Origin: Paraburkholderia nodosa
GTDB taxonomy: Bacteria > Pseudomonadota > Gammaproteobacteria > Burkholderiales > Burkholderiaceae
Length of the DNA: 64,000 nucleotides
Direction: 5' to 3'
NCBI RefSeq assembly: GCF_001718195.1
Contig: NZ_MCNV01000001.1
Location: forward strand, 248,001 to 312,000
Made by a program: the position numbers and the translations under genes. Below the pieces are notes generated by a model that worked only from the letters and a program-made list of their open reading frames with translations, had not been told where the DNA came from and did no database searches. Below are positions 25,448 to 34,240 of this stretch, one piece after another. Each line of letters opens with the position of its first letter. The first letter of the stretch is position 1.

Positions 25448-25993
25448 ATGGCGAAACTCCTGACCGATCAAGAATTCCAGCGCTTTTCCGAGCTTCAGCA
25501 GAAACAGGCGAGCTTCACGATCTCGGCTGACGAAGCCGACGAGTTGCGCGATATCGTCGCGCGCGCGCAGAAAAAGCGCGACGACCGCGCCGACGCGATG
25601 AAGACCGTCGAAACCGCCATCGCGCAATTCGAGATCGCTCCCGAGGAGCTGTTCACGGCCGAGCAGATCGCCGAAGCCGCGCGCAATTTCGGCCTGATTC
25701 CGGCCACGCGCAAGGAGCGCGTGCTGCCGCCGTCGCTCACCTTCAACGGCAAGACGCATCAGTGGACCACGCGCGCGCTGCCCGACGAAATCCGCATGCC
25801 GCTGTTCGAGGCGTTCCAGGGCGGCCAGTCAGTGAAGGCGTTCATCGCCACGCCCAAGGACGCCGCGCGCTGCGCTGCGACCATCGCGCGGCTGGAGAAG
25901 GAAACCGGCGCGCAGTACGGCGAGGCTTGGCTCGAAGAGCTCGCACTCACGCGCGGCCAGATCGACGACGCGCTCGCGAAGCTGGCCGCCTAA
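25448..25993 (+). CDS. Conserved hypothetical protein, 181 aa
   Basis: I do not recognise a named family. The N-terminal half is charged and helical (FSELQQKQASFTISADEADE, IVARAQKKRDDRADAMKTVE). It is somewhat like the oligomerisation region of H-NS-type proteins, but no H-NS DNA-binding motif follows. The second half has LPPSLTFNGKTHQWTTRALP, MPLFEAFQGGQSVKAFIATP and a closing helix. No signal peptide or membrane segment is present. It stands alone between the IclR gene and the convergent GNAT gene and has the high-GC codon use of this part of the window, so it is probably a native gene. Confidence 0.7.
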   Translation: MAKLLTDQEFQRFSELQQKQASFTISADEADELRDIVARAQKKRDDRADAMKTVETAIAQFEIAPEELFTAEQIAEAARNFGLIPATRKERVLPPSLTFNGKTHQWTTRALPDEIRMPLFEAFQGGQSVKAFIATPKDAARCAATIARLEKETGAQYGEAWLEELALTRGQIDDALAKLAA

Positions 25994-26011
25994 GCAGCGA
26001 GGTGCGCCGGC

Positions 26012-28375
26012 TCAGTCGAGCGGCATGCGAAAGCCGACCACCCCCGGGTCTTCCGTGGGCGTGACGGTGAAGCCGCAGGCGCGCGCGAGGCCGATCATCG
26101 GCGCGTTCTCGCGCAGCGCCTCGCCGAGCAGCCAGTGCGTGCCGCGCGAGCGCACGTACTCGATGATGCGCGACATCAGCAAGCGGCCAAGGCCCCCGCG
26201 CTTGAGATTCGACAGAATCGCGACCGCGAACTCGGCGGTCTCGTTGTCCGGATCGGCCACGGCGCGCACCACGCCCAGCGTGCGCGGCTGGCCGTCCTCG
26301 CCATGCACCACCGCAATCAGCGCCATCTCGCGGTCGTAGTCGATTTGCGTCATGCGTGCGAGTTGCGTGTGATCGAAGCTGCGCACCGCCGAGAAGAAGC
26401 GCAGGCGCAAGTCGTCGGGTGTCATCGACTCGACGAACGTGCGGTGCATCTCCTCGTCTTCGGGACGGATCGGGCGGATCGTGAGGCACTCGCCGTGCCA
26501 GTCGATGGTTTCTTCCAGCCGCCGCGGATACGGCATGATCGCGAAGCGGCTGCGCTTTTCCGCGAGCTGCAGGCAGGGCGCGACGACCACGACCGCCTCG
26601 GGCAGCACACGCAGCGTCAGACGCAAGCCCACGATTTCCCGCACCTCGCACACGAACTGCGATAGCTCGGTGAGCGCGGCCAGCGTCGGCTCGGGCGCCG
26701 CGTAGCGCGCATAGGGCGAGTGCGCGACGATGTCGCGCGAGAGCACGGGGTTCAGTGGCGGCAGGCTGTACACGCGCAGCGGCGGCGAAAAGTCGTCCGG
26801 CGAAGGCGCGGCGAAACGGAACACCGGGCCGAAGTTGTCGTCGTCGCGAAACTCGACCGACACATCCACCACGGGCTTCACACCCGGTTCGTCCTGCGCC
26901 TGCGTGACAAGCCCGAACAAGGCCAGCAGTCTGCCCGCCTCCTCCCCTTTCAGTTCCGTGCGCCCGGCCGCCAGCGCCGCGCGCGCTTCGCCCTGCGCGG
27001 CCTCGATCGCGGCCGGGCCCTGCGCGGGCATGGTCTCCGGCGTCTGCATCAAGAGCTCGCGGCCCAGCCGGTAATCGACGAGACGGGCAAACGCGCGCGC
27101 GAGGCGCCGCGGCGTGGTGTGTACCGGAATGCCGTGCGCGTGCAGTTCGTCGCGCGTGGTTTCGTCCACCCCGCCGAAGAAGCACGCGAGCATGCCGCGA
27201 TACGCGAAACGCTGTTGCTCGATCAGCGTGCGCGCCACCGCGTCCACCGGCGCGCTGTGGGTGGGCGCGTGCACGACGAACGCCGTGCCGCTCGAGCGGT
27301 GCGTGGCGAGCGTTTGCAGCGCGAGGCCGAAGTGCTCGGGCTTCGCGGTGTCGCCGAGCACGAGCGGATTGCCGGCCTGCGCGTGCGGCAGCGCGGCCTG
27401 GACGGCCGCCAGCGCTTCGTCGTTCCAGCGGGCGAGCGTGTCGCCGGCTTTCATGAAGGCGTCGCGCGCAAGTGTCGCCACGCCGCGGTCGCTCGTGATG
27501 AGCGTGGCCGTGTCGCTCGCGGCCACGCGGCCCACGCCGAGCGTTTCGATTTCGTCGAGCAGGTCGTCGAGCGTGTCGACGCGCACGAGACCCGCGCGCC
27601 GGAACGCCGCCGTGTAGAGCGCATCGCCCTTGTCGTCGCGGCCGCTTCTCAGCGCGAGCACAGGTTTGTTGCGCGCCGCCGCGCGCGCCGCCGACATGAA
27701 CTTGCGCGCCGCGCGGATCGTGTCTACTTCGAGCAGGATCGCGCGCGTGCTCGGGTCGCTCGCGAGGTAGTCGAGCACGTCGCCCACGTCGACGTCGGCT
27801 TCGTCGCCGAGCGCGATCACGTGCGAAAAGCCCAGGCCGCGCGGCGCGGCCCAGCGCAGCACCGCGTTGGTGAGCGCGTTGGACTGCGACACCCAGGCCA
27901 CGCCGCCCTTGCGCGCAATCGACGCTGCCGCGCCCAGCTGCGCGTTGAGCGCGGGCGTGAGCGCGCCGAGACTGCCGGGGCCGACGATGCGCAGCAGATG
28001 CGGGCGCGCCGCCGCCAGTGCGTGGCGCAGGTCGGCCTGGTCGGCCTCGTCGCTCGCCTCGCCGACGATGATCGCCGCGCGCGTGCCCATGCCGCCCAAG
28101 CGATGCACGAGCGCGGGCCACGTGGCGGGCCGCGTGCAGATGATCGCGACGCCGGGCGCCTCGGGCAGGTCGCTTGCGTCGGCGAGCACGGGCCGGCCGT
28201 CGAAGGCTTCGAAGTCGCCCGCATGGCGCGGATTGACGGCCCACAGCGGGCTCGTGAAGCCGCCTTCGATCAGCCGCCGCCATACCATGCTGCCGATGCT
28301 GCCGGGGCGCTGCGAAGCGCCGATCACGGCCACGGATTTCGGCTGGAACACTGCATCGAGATTGCGTACGGTCAC
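26012..28375 (-). CDS. Pat-like protein acetyltransferase: CoA-binding/succinyl-CoA-ligase-like region fused to GNAT
   Basis: This protein (787 residues) is built like the lysine acetyltransferase Pat/YfiQ. It has an N-terminal CoA-binding Rossmann domain (VFQPKSVAVIGASQRPGSIG), succinyl-CoA-ligase-like domains (LLRIVGPGSLGALTPALNAQ, GVAWVSQSNALTNAVLRWA) and a C-terminal GNAT domain (LTIRPIRPEDEEMHRTFVES, with acetyl-CoA loop LKRGGLGRLLMSRIIEY). The start is a GTG at 28375 with GAGGAG 5 bases upstream; the frame reaches 180 bases further without domain sequence. The ATP-grasp region seems to have lost its first half: after RLLALFGLVTQAQDEPG the text goes straight to a late block, DNFGPVFRF. 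The family usually runs near 880-900 residues. Whether it acetylates metabolic enzymes such as acetyl-CoA synthetase is inference. Confidence 0.8.
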   Translation of the reverse strand: MTVRNLDAVFQPKSVAVIGASQRPGSIGSMVWRRLIEGGFTSPLWAVNPRHAGDFEAFDGRPVLADASDLPEAPGVAIICTRPATWPALVHRLGGMGTRAAIIVGEASDEADQADLRHALAAARPHLLRIVGPGSLGALTPALNAQLGAAASIARKGGVAWVSQSNALTNAVLRWAAPRGLGFSHVIALGDEADVDVGDVLDYLASDPSTRAILLEVDTIRAARKFMSAARAAARNKPVLALRSGRDDKGDALYTAAFRRAGLVRVDTLDDLLDEIETLGVGRVAASDTATLITSDRGVATLARDAFMKAGDTLARWNDEALAAVQAALPHAQAGNPLVLGDTAKPEHFGLALQTLATHRSSGTAFVVHAPTHSAPVDAVARTLIEQQRFAYRGMLACFFGGVDETTRDELHAHGIPVHTTPRRLARAFARLVDYRLGRELLMQTPETMPAQGPAAIEAAQGEARAALAAGRTELKGEEAGRLLALFGLVTQAQDEPGVKPVVDVSVEFRDDDNFGPVFRFAAPSPDDFSPPLRVYSLPPLNPVLSRDIVAHSPYARYAAPEPTLAALTELSQFVCEVREIVGLRLTLRVLPEAVVVVAPCLQLAEKRSRFAIMPYPRRLEETIDWHGECLTIRPIRPEDEEMHRTFVESMTPDDLRLRFFSAVRSFDHTQLARMTQIDYDREMALIAVVHGEDGQPRTLGVVRAVADPDNETAEFAVAILSNLKRGGLGRLLMSRIIEYVRSRGTHWLLGEALRENAPMIGLARACGFTVTPTEDPGVVGFRMPLD

Positions 28376-28612
28376 AGGCACTCCTCGTCGGTCGGACAGG
28401 CGCTTGCCATAGAGGCGAACGCCGGTTTGTCGTCTTTTACCGTTACGAGAAGAGGATAGGGCAAGCGCGCAGGCGCTGCGCGTATTTCGCCCGGCGCCTA
28501 CGAGCGCAGACGCGGCGGCATGGCGCCGCACGCCGCCCTGGGCGTGTGGCACCACGATGCGCGAGAAGGACTTTGCCTGGTTTGTGAACGCGGCGCGAGC
28601 GCGCCGTGTGTG

Positions 28613-30214
28613 TTACATCGACTTGCGGAACGGCGCGCCCGAATGCTCGCGCAGCTCGTTGAACACGATCTTCGGCCAGGCCTTTTGCGCGACCTCGATT
28701 TCGGAGACGTGCGAGGCGAGATAGGTCGGCGCGTTCGACGCGTCGTAGGCCATGCGGGCCTCGTACGAATCGGTGAAGCGGCGCAGCTCGGCGGGATCGT
28801 CGCAGGTCACCCAGCGCGAGAGGCGATAGCGCGCGGGCATCAGGCGCACGGCAACCTTGTACTCGGCCGCGAGGCGGTGCGACACCACTTCGAACTGCAG
28901 CTGGCCGACCGCGCCCAGGATCGTCGCGCCGCCGTGGATCGGGCGGAACACCTGGATCGCGCCCTCTTCGCCAAGCTGCTTGAGCGCTTCGCCCAGTTGC
29001 TTCGCGCGCATCGGATCGACCACTTCGATGGTCTGGAAGATTTCCGGCGCGAAGAACGGCAGACCCGTGAATTGCAGGTCTTCGCCTTCGGTGAGCGTGT
29101 CGCCGAGGCTCAGCGTGCCGTGGTTAGGAATACCGATGATGTCGCCAGGGTACGCCTCGGCCACGGTCTCGCGGCGCTGCGACAGGAAGCTCACCACGTT
29201 GTTCGCGCGGAAGGTCTTGTTGTTGCGCGTGACCTTCAGCTGCATGCCGCGCTCGAAATGGCCCGAACACACGCGGATGAACGCCACGCGGTCGCGGTGC
29301 GCGAGGTCCATGTTGGCCTGCACCTTGAACACGACGCCCGTGAACTTCGGCTCTTCTGGCGAGACCGGTCGCTGCACGGCCATCCGCGGCGACGGCGGCG
29401 GCGCGAGATCGACCAGCGCGTCGAGAATTTCCTTCACGCCGAAGTTGTTGATCGCCGAGCCGAACAGCACCGGCGACTGCTCGCCCGCGAGGAAGGCGTC
29501 GCGATCGAAGGTGGGCGTCGCGCCCGTGATCAGCTCGACTTCTTCCTTGGTGCGCTTCCAGTGATAGCCGAAGCGCGCTTCGCCATCGGCGTCGCTGATG
29601 TGCTGCAGCGTTTCCACCGCGCCGCCCAGCGACTCCTGACCCGCGCGGAACACGCGTACCTGGTCGCGCTGGATGTCGTACACGCCCTGGAACTCCTTGC
29701 CCATGCCGATGGGCCAGGTGAACGGCACGGCGGCCACGCCCAGGTGCTGCTCGATTTCGTCGAGCAGGTCGAGCGGCTCGCGCACTTCGCGGTCGAGCTT
29801 GTTGATGAACGTGAGAATGGGCGTCTTGCGGCTGCGGCAGACTTCGAGCAGCTTGAGCGTTTGCGCTTCCACGCCGTTCGCGCCGTCGATCACCATCACG
29901 GCGGCGTCGACCGCCGTGAGCACGCGGTACGTGTCTTCCGAGAAGTCCTCGTGGCCCGGCGTGTCGAGCAGATTGATGACCGCGTCGCCGTACTCGAACT
30001 GCATGACCGAACTGGCGACCGAGATGCCACGCTGCTTTTCGATCTCCATCCAGTCGGAGGTCGCGAAGCGGCCGCTCTTCTTGCCTTTCACGGTGCCCGC
30101 GATCTGGATCGCGCCCGAAAACAGCAGCAGCTTTTCGGTGAGCGTGGTCTTGCCCGCGTCCGGGTGAGAAATGACCGCGAACGTGCGGCGGCGTCTGAGT
30201 TCGGCTACTGACAT
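28613..30214 (-). CDS. prfC: Peptide chain release factor 3
   Basis: This is the translational GTPase RF3, which removes RF1 and RF2 from the ribosome after peptide release. It has 533 residues, the normal length. GTPase motifs are intact: P-loop FAVISHPDAGKTTLTEKLLL near residue 13, switch II LDTPGHEDFSEDTYR, and FINKLDREVREPLDLLDEIE for the NKxD base-recognition motif. Domain II and III blocks (GVVFKVQANMDLAHRDRVAF) follow. The ATG at 30214 (MSVAELRRRRTFAVI) is the family start; the frame is open 32 codons further, but that is unrelated sequence. It is a single-gene unit. Confidence 0.96.
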   Translation of the reverse strand: MSVAELRRRRTFAVISHPDAGKTTLTEKLLLFSGAIQIAGTVKGKKSGRFATSDWMEIEKQRGISVASSVMQFEYGDAVINLLDTPGHEDFSEDTYRVLTAVDAAVMVIDGANGVEAQTLKLLEVCRSRKTPILTFINKLDREVREPLDLLDEIEQHLGVAAVPFTWPIGMGKEFQGVYDIQRDQVRVFRAGQESLGGAVETLQHISDADGEARFGYHWKRTKEEVELITGATPTFDRDAFLAGEQSPVLFGSAINNFGVKEILDALVDLAPPPSPRMAVQRPVSPEEPKFTGVVFKVQANMDLAHRDRVAFIRVCSGHFERGMQLKVTRNNKTFRANNVVSFLSQRRETVAEAYPGDIIGIPNHGTLSLGDTLTEGEDLQFTGLPFFAPEIFQTIEVVDPMRAKQLGEALKQLGEEGAIQVFRPIHGGATILGAVGQLQFEVVSHRLAAEYKVAVRLMPARYRLSRWVTCDDPAELRRFTDSYEARMAYDASNAPTYLASHVSEIEVAQKAWPKIVFNELREHSGAPFRKSM

Positions 30215-30777
30215 GGATAGGGCGGGTATCACAGATGAATTCGGGCAACCGGGCCGCGCGGCGGGGGTTGCGGCGAGCGCGGCGGCGCTTGCGGGCGCGT
30301 TTTCAAGCAACGCTTACGGCGCGTGCGGCGAGCAGTGCGCTGCCTGCGACGCACGGCAAATAGCACGAGCGATCGGGAATGTCCCGCGGATGCCCGCGCA
30401 AAAAAGCGAAAAGGCGCCGGGACCGAATGATACACGGCATTCGCCCCGCCGACTAAAGGTTTGATGGGGTTCGAACGGGTTGGACGCGCTGGTTCGCGCC
30501 GCGTTGGCAAAGGTGAGCTTTTACAGGACCTCGATGCGAGCGCACCGTCGACAGCTTCGTGCACCCGCCGCGCTCGCGAGACGCCCCCGTTTTCACGAGA
30601 ATTTCCTTTCGCCACAGACATGCAAGCGCTGCGTGAGCGTCCTGGTCCCGCTCGTTGCGGCATGCCGCTGCGCGCCGCGCGGGACCTGAGGTGAGCTTTT
30701 TCGGGACTCAATACGGTGCGGCCGTCACGGCGGGTGCTGCGCACCCCTGGTGCAACGGCCTGGCAGGAATTGGCCCG
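30215..30777. other. Intergenic region upstream of prfC
   Basis: This is about 560 bases between prfC and the H-NS-like gene, both on the minus strand. The frames in it are short and have no ribosome sites or recognisable products. It should hold the prfC promoter. No tRNA-like or terminator-like structure stood out. Confidence 0.45.
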
Positions 30778-31071
30778 TTATTCCTTGATGAGGAAGCGTT
30801 CGCGGTTCTTGCCCGCCAGCCAGCCCGGCGCGCGGCCACGGCCGCTCCAGGTCTCGCCGGTTTTCGGGTTCATGTAGCGGGCCGGCAGCGCCTTCTTGCG
30901 CGCGGGGCCTGCACGTCGGCTCGTGAAGCCCAGTTCTTCCGCGGTGATGTCGTACTCCGCGATTTTTTCCTTGATCTCGGCGATCGCCTGGTCAATTTCC
31001 TTTTCACGCGCCGCAGCCACTTCCTTGTGAAGCTTCTCCAGCTGGGCGGTCAGTTGCTTGTAGCTCGGCAT
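30778..31071 (-). CDS. H-NS family nucleoid-associated protein
   Basis: This is a small DNA-binding protein that coats AT-rich DNA and silences acquired genes. It has 97 residues. A coiled-coil oligomerisation region (YKQLTAQLEKLHKEVAAARE, IDQAIAEIKEKIAEYDITAE) is followed by a basic linker and the C-terminal DNA-binding block ALPARYMNPKTGETWSGRGR and APGWL, matching the T-W-x-G-x-G-R-x-P core. The length and layout are those of Burkholderia-type H-NS proteins (BpH3-like). It is a monocistronic minus-strand gene. Such proteins occur in several copies per genome, so it need not be the main copy. Confidence 0.93.
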   Translation of the reverse strand: MPSYKQLTAQLEKLHKEVAAAREKEIDQAIAEIKEKIAEYDITAEELGFTSRRAGPARKKALPARYMNPKTGETWSGRGRAPGWLAGKNRERFLIKE

Positions 31072-31176
31072 GAAAACGCATCTCCAGTTCGGTCAAGAGA
31101 GTGCCATTGTGACCGGTTTGGAGCCCGTGCGACGATGCAGGCGCGCATTTTTACAACGCTATCGCAAACGTTGGCG

Positions 31177-31404
31177 TTACCGTTCGCGTTGCCCAAGCGA
31201 TTCGTGCGACAGACGGCTTTCGAGCGCGCGCAGCGCTTCGTTGAGCCGCTTCACGCGCTGCACCTGCGAAGGCACGAGGTTCTCGCCGGAAACCGACTCG
31301 AGCCGGCCGCGCCAATAAGAGAGCGGAATACGGTCGCGCCCCGAGAGCCGCCCGATGATATGTTCGAGATGCTCAATGTCCTTTTCGAGTTGGTGATGAT
31401 TCAT
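31177..31404 (-). CDS. Small conserved hypothetical protein, 75 aa
   Basis: I do not recognise a function. It starts MNHHQLEKDIEHLEHIIGRL from the ATG at 31404, preceded by GGGGG at about 6 bases; a start 21 bases upstream is possible. The rest (IPLSYWRGRLESVSGENLVP, VQRVKRLNEALRALESRL) is charged and probably all helical, with heptad spacing that suggests a short coiled coil. It has no signal peptide. It lies just upstream of the H-NS-like gene on the same strand with a gap of about 105 bases. Confidence 0.65.
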   Translation of the reverse strand: MNHHQLEKDIEHLEHIIGRLSGRDRIPLSYWRGRLESVSGENLVPSQVQRVKRLNEALRALESRLSHESLGQRER

Positions 31405-31788
31405 CGCTGCCCCCGGTAATGACAAGTTTTATCGAGCGCGCACAAATAGCGCGCACTCACTTTCGTCGCATCGCCGCTTTTCCGCACGCTGCGGATAATC
31501 GGTCGGTTTGGTAATCGCGCCGGCAGACCGTGCTAAATGCACGCCGCAGCGGATTGACTGCTTTTGTTCGTACTGTCAGACCAGAATAAAGCCAGCGCGA
31601 CCGGCTATCCGTTGGATACCGCACGGAATTCCAGAGGCAGCTCGTCCACGCTCGCGGTTGTATCCGCATCCATATCGAAAGGCAGATTAACGGGGGCTAT
31701 TGCGCCTGTATATTCCTCAATTGTGGAACGCTATGCGGAGCGCATTTTGCTGCCATCGGTCTTTCACAATACGAACAACGAGAATGGC
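31405..31788. other. AT-richer intergenic region before the LuxR gene
   Basis: This spacer of about 380 bases is less GC-rich than its surroundings. The frame of the LuxR-family gene is open through most of it but shows no matching protein sequence. The divergent promoters of the LuxR gene and the 75-aa gene are presumably here. No clear boxes were found. Confidence 0.4.
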
Positions 31789-33039
31789 GTGAAAACAAAC
31801 GAATCACAATACGATCGCCTGCTGCACCTTATTTACGACACACTCGATAATCCTTGCGCCTGGAAGGATTTTTGCGCGCAATTGCGCGAAGCGACTGGGG
31901 TGGCGTCAGTTCATCTGTATGCCTTTGACCGGCAGCGCGATCTATTTTCCTGGAGCGACGGTTTCGCACTCACCGGCGCGGAACCGCTGGAGCGCATCCG
32001 GCCGCTGTACCGCGACGATGTGCGCCTGGCATGGCTGCGCGCTTACCCGCCGGGCAAGTGGCTCCATTGCGGCATCGAGCTCGACTGCGCGGACGGCGAC
32101 TGCTCAGCCGGGTTCGAGCTCTGCCCGCTCGAGGCAGGCCATCGCTACGCGGCGCTGTGCAAGCTGATCGAACAGAACGGGCTCGCCGTTATGCTCGCGT
32201 GCCGCGTGGACGCCCAGGCCGGGCCGCTTCCGGGCGAGCACCGCGAACTGCTCGAGCGGCTCACGCCGCACCTCGTGCGCGCGGTGCGCCTGTACCTGCG
32301 CCGCTTTGCCTTGAACGCCGACACGCTTGCAAACCGCTCACGTCCGCCAGCCATGCTCGTGAGCGCGCTGGGCGAGGTGCTCCATAGCAACGAGGCCGCA
32401 CAGCGGCTCCTGAAGGCGACCTCGCTCGTGCGGGTGCGCGGTCGGCGCATCACGCTCGCGGCGCCCTATCACGCGCGCCTGCTCGAGGACATCGCCGTGA
32501 GCGAGGCGCGCCTGCGCAACCGCATGAGCGGCGCGCGGGCTGCGGCGGCGCGCTTTCGCGCGCTGCGTATCGTAGGGGCCGCCGACGGCACGCTCGCGCC
32601 GGATGCGCCCGATGCTGCGGCCGCAACGGACCCGCACGGCCAAACCCATGATGGGCGGGGCCGCGCGCAGGCCTCGGCGAGCCAGCAGGAGGTGCTCTAC
32701 GCGTTCTACAACGTGGTGACGGCCGACGACGCCTCGGCCCCGGAATTGCGCGCTTTCGCGGCGCTGACCTTCTATCACCCGCGCTCCGCGCCGCTGGTCG
32801 ACGAGCAGGTGCTCGCGACGGCCTTCGATCTCTCGCCGGCCGAATGCCGTATCGCGCTGCTGCTTGCGGAAGGTCTCACGCAAAAGGAAATCGCCGCGCA
32901 CGTCGGCGTGAAGCACGACACCGTGCGCAAACAATTGCAATCGATCTTTCAGAAGACGGCGACGCGCCGCCAGCCCGACCTGCTGCGCCTTTTGCTGAAC
33001 CTGCCGGCGCGCGGACCGAGCGCCGCCGCCGAGGGCTGA
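31789..33039 (+). CDS. LuxR-family transcriptional regulator
   Basis: This is a DNA-binding protein with a C-terminal LuxR helix-turn-helix: FDLSPAECRIALLLAEGLTQ, KEIAAHVGVKHDTVRKQLQS, IFQKTATRRQPDLLRLLL. The N-terminal three quarters begins YDRLLHLIYDTLDNPCAWKD and looks PAS- or GAF-like, as in this subgroup of single LuxR regulators. I prefer a GTG at 31789 (then KTNESQYDRLL), giving 416 residues; the frame is open 75 codons upstream without family sequence, so the start is tentative. A variable alanine/aspartate-rich stretch lies around residues 265-300. It does not look like an acyl-homoserine-lactone receptor. The target genes are unknown; convergent small envelope-protein genes follow. 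Confidence 0.82.
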   Translation: MKTNESQYDRLLHLIYDTLDNPCAWKDFCAQLREATGVASVHLYAFDRQRDLFSWSDGFALTGAEPLERIRPLYRDDVRLAWLRAYPPGKWLHCGIELDCADGDCSAGFELCPLEAGHRYAALCKLIEQNGLAVMLACRVDAQAGPLPGEHRELLERLTPHLVRAVRLYLRRFALNADTLANRSRPPAMLVSALGEVLHSNEAAQRLLKATSLVRVRGRRITLAAPYHARLLEDIAVSEARLRNRMSGARAAAARFRALRIVGAADGTLAPDAPDAAAATDPHGQTHDGRGRAQASASQQEVLYAFYNVVTADDASAPELRAFAALTFYHPRSAPLVDEQVLATAFDLSPAECRIALLLAEGLTQKEIAAHVGVKHDTVRKQLQSIFQKTATRRQPDLLRLLLNLPARGPSAAAEG

Positions 33040-33055
33040 GCGGGGCGCGAGAGGC

Positions 33056-33337
33056 TTATTGGGCCTTGCGGCAGGCGAACACGAGCGTGTAGTTGCCGTT
33101 GTCGGTCGAGGTCGCGACGGTGTCGTAGCCTGCGCCGGCGCAACGGGCACGCGCCTGCTGCGCGCAGGAATCGCGATCGCCCGACGCCGGGCATTGCACC
33201 TGGATCGTCGGACGGCCGTCCGACAGGAACAGCGGCGGGCCGCTGCTGCACGCAGCCAGCCCTGCGATCAAGGTCAACGCACACGCCGCGAACGGCAATC
33301 TGTGCAAACGGAACAACGACGAACCAGGACGAGTCAT
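33056..33337 (-). CDS. Small predicted lipoprotein, 93 aa
   Basis: This is a short secreted lipoprotein. The signal peptide has a basic head (FRLHRL), a hydrophobic core (PFAACALTLIAG) and a lipobox L-A-A-C with the lipid-attachment cysteine at residue 30. The mature part, about 63 residues, has four cysteines (VQCPASGDRDSCAQQARARC and FACRKAQ) that could form two disulfides. The ATG at 33337 follows GGGGTG; a GTG 9 bases upstream is an alternative. It is 16 bases from the convergent LuxR gene. The function is unknown; no family is claimed. Confidence 0.72.
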   Translation of the reverse strand: MTRPGSSLFRLHRLPFAACALTLIAGLAACSSGPPLFLSDGRPTIQVQCPASGDRDSCAQQARARCAGAGYDTVATSTDNGNYTLVFACRKAQ

Positions 33338-33426
33338 TTGGAGCACCCCAACGGGCTTCTAGTTTTTCGACGTTGCGATTGTGCCACGCCGCGAGCCATG
33401 TGCGATGCATCGCCGCGTGCAAGCGC

Positions 33427-34047
33427 TCAGGGCGCGGTCGAGAGCGTCTTGTACGGCAGCGCGCCCTGCGGGTCCGAACTCACGCGCACGAAGACCTGCT
33501 CGACGTCGGGAATCGCGGCGAGCCTGCGCTCGAGCGCCGCGCTGTCGAAGCCCGGGCCCGCGCAGCCCTCCGCGTAGACGAAACGGCGCTGCACCGTGAT
33601 CCAGATGCTCGTGCCCGCAAACAGGGCATCGCCTTGCAGTTGCTGGCGAATCGCCGCTGCAATGTCCGCATCGTAAAGATACGAGTTCGGCTTCGAGCAC
33701 TTGTGCGCGAGCCAGCAGGTCGTGCCGCGCTCCACGCGATAGTGGGCGTCGTCGTCGGCTTCGGCTTTCGTCATCCGCGGGCCGAGCGGCTGCGGACAGG
33801 CGCTGATCGCGTTCGACAGCGCGAAGAACGGGTCGTTGTACCAGTTCTTGCGCTGGGTATCCGGCGCGTTCGTCGTGTTCTCGGCCTTTGAGCCGGGCGC
33901 GGAAGCGCCGGCTTGCGATTGTGCGAACGCTGCGCCCGCCCAAATGCCCGCAAAAGCGCCCACGCAAACAAGCGCCGCCGCAAGCCGCGCTGTCTGCACC
34001 GCCCGCACGCGCCACGCACCTGGCCCGCCATTACCGATTGCACTCAT
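33427..34047 (-). CDS. Exported protein with a BON-like domain
   Basis: This is a 206-residue secreted protein. The signal peptide is about residues 17-43 (ARLAAALVCVGAFAGIWAGA, ending AAFAQS). The mature part has four cysteines (AISACPQ, TTCWLAHKCS, YAEGCAG). Its C-terminal half is BON-like: LYDADIAAAIRQQLQGDALF, then ALERRLAAIPDVEQVFVRVS. BON domains bind membranes or peptidoglycan. The ATG at 34047 follows GAGGTG by 6 bases; the frame reaches 78 codons further without signal-like sequence. It shares its direction with the lipoprotein gene downstream and is divergent from the GntP permease gene. The precise role is unknown. Confidence 0.72.
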   Translation of the reverse strand: MSAIGNGGPGAWRVRAVQTARLAAALVCVGAFAGIWAGAAFAQSQAGASAPGSKAENTTNAPDTQRKNWYNDPFFALSNAISACPQPLGPRMTKAEADDDAHYRVERGTTCWLAHKCSKPNSYLYDADIAAAIRQQLQGDALFAGTSIWITVQRRFVYAEGCAGPGFDSAALERRLAAIPDVEQVFVRVSSDPQGALPYKTLSTAP

Positions 34048-34240
34048 TGACTGGCACCTCTGCGGCTCGCTCTTCTGCGCAACGATAGGACCGAGCGGCC
34101 ACGCTCGCAATAACGAGATAAATCCTTTCGTTACAATCGCTGCGACGCACCACGGCCTCGCCGCACGAAAGGACGCAGCGAAAGCCATCACACACGCAGC
34201 AAGCTGAATCGCGCAACGCGATCGATCCGCAGGAGACTCC

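Noticed and set aside
26720..28459. 579-codon plus-strand frame
   Set aside because: It is antisense to the Pat-like GNAT gene and has no domain sequence.
28520..30211. 563-codon plus-strand frame
   Set aside because: It is antisense to prfC, whose GTPase motifs are unmistakable.
30450..30500. GGTTCGAAC-like T-loop text suggesting a tRNA
   Set aside because: The acceptor, D and anticodon arms cannot be drawn around it.
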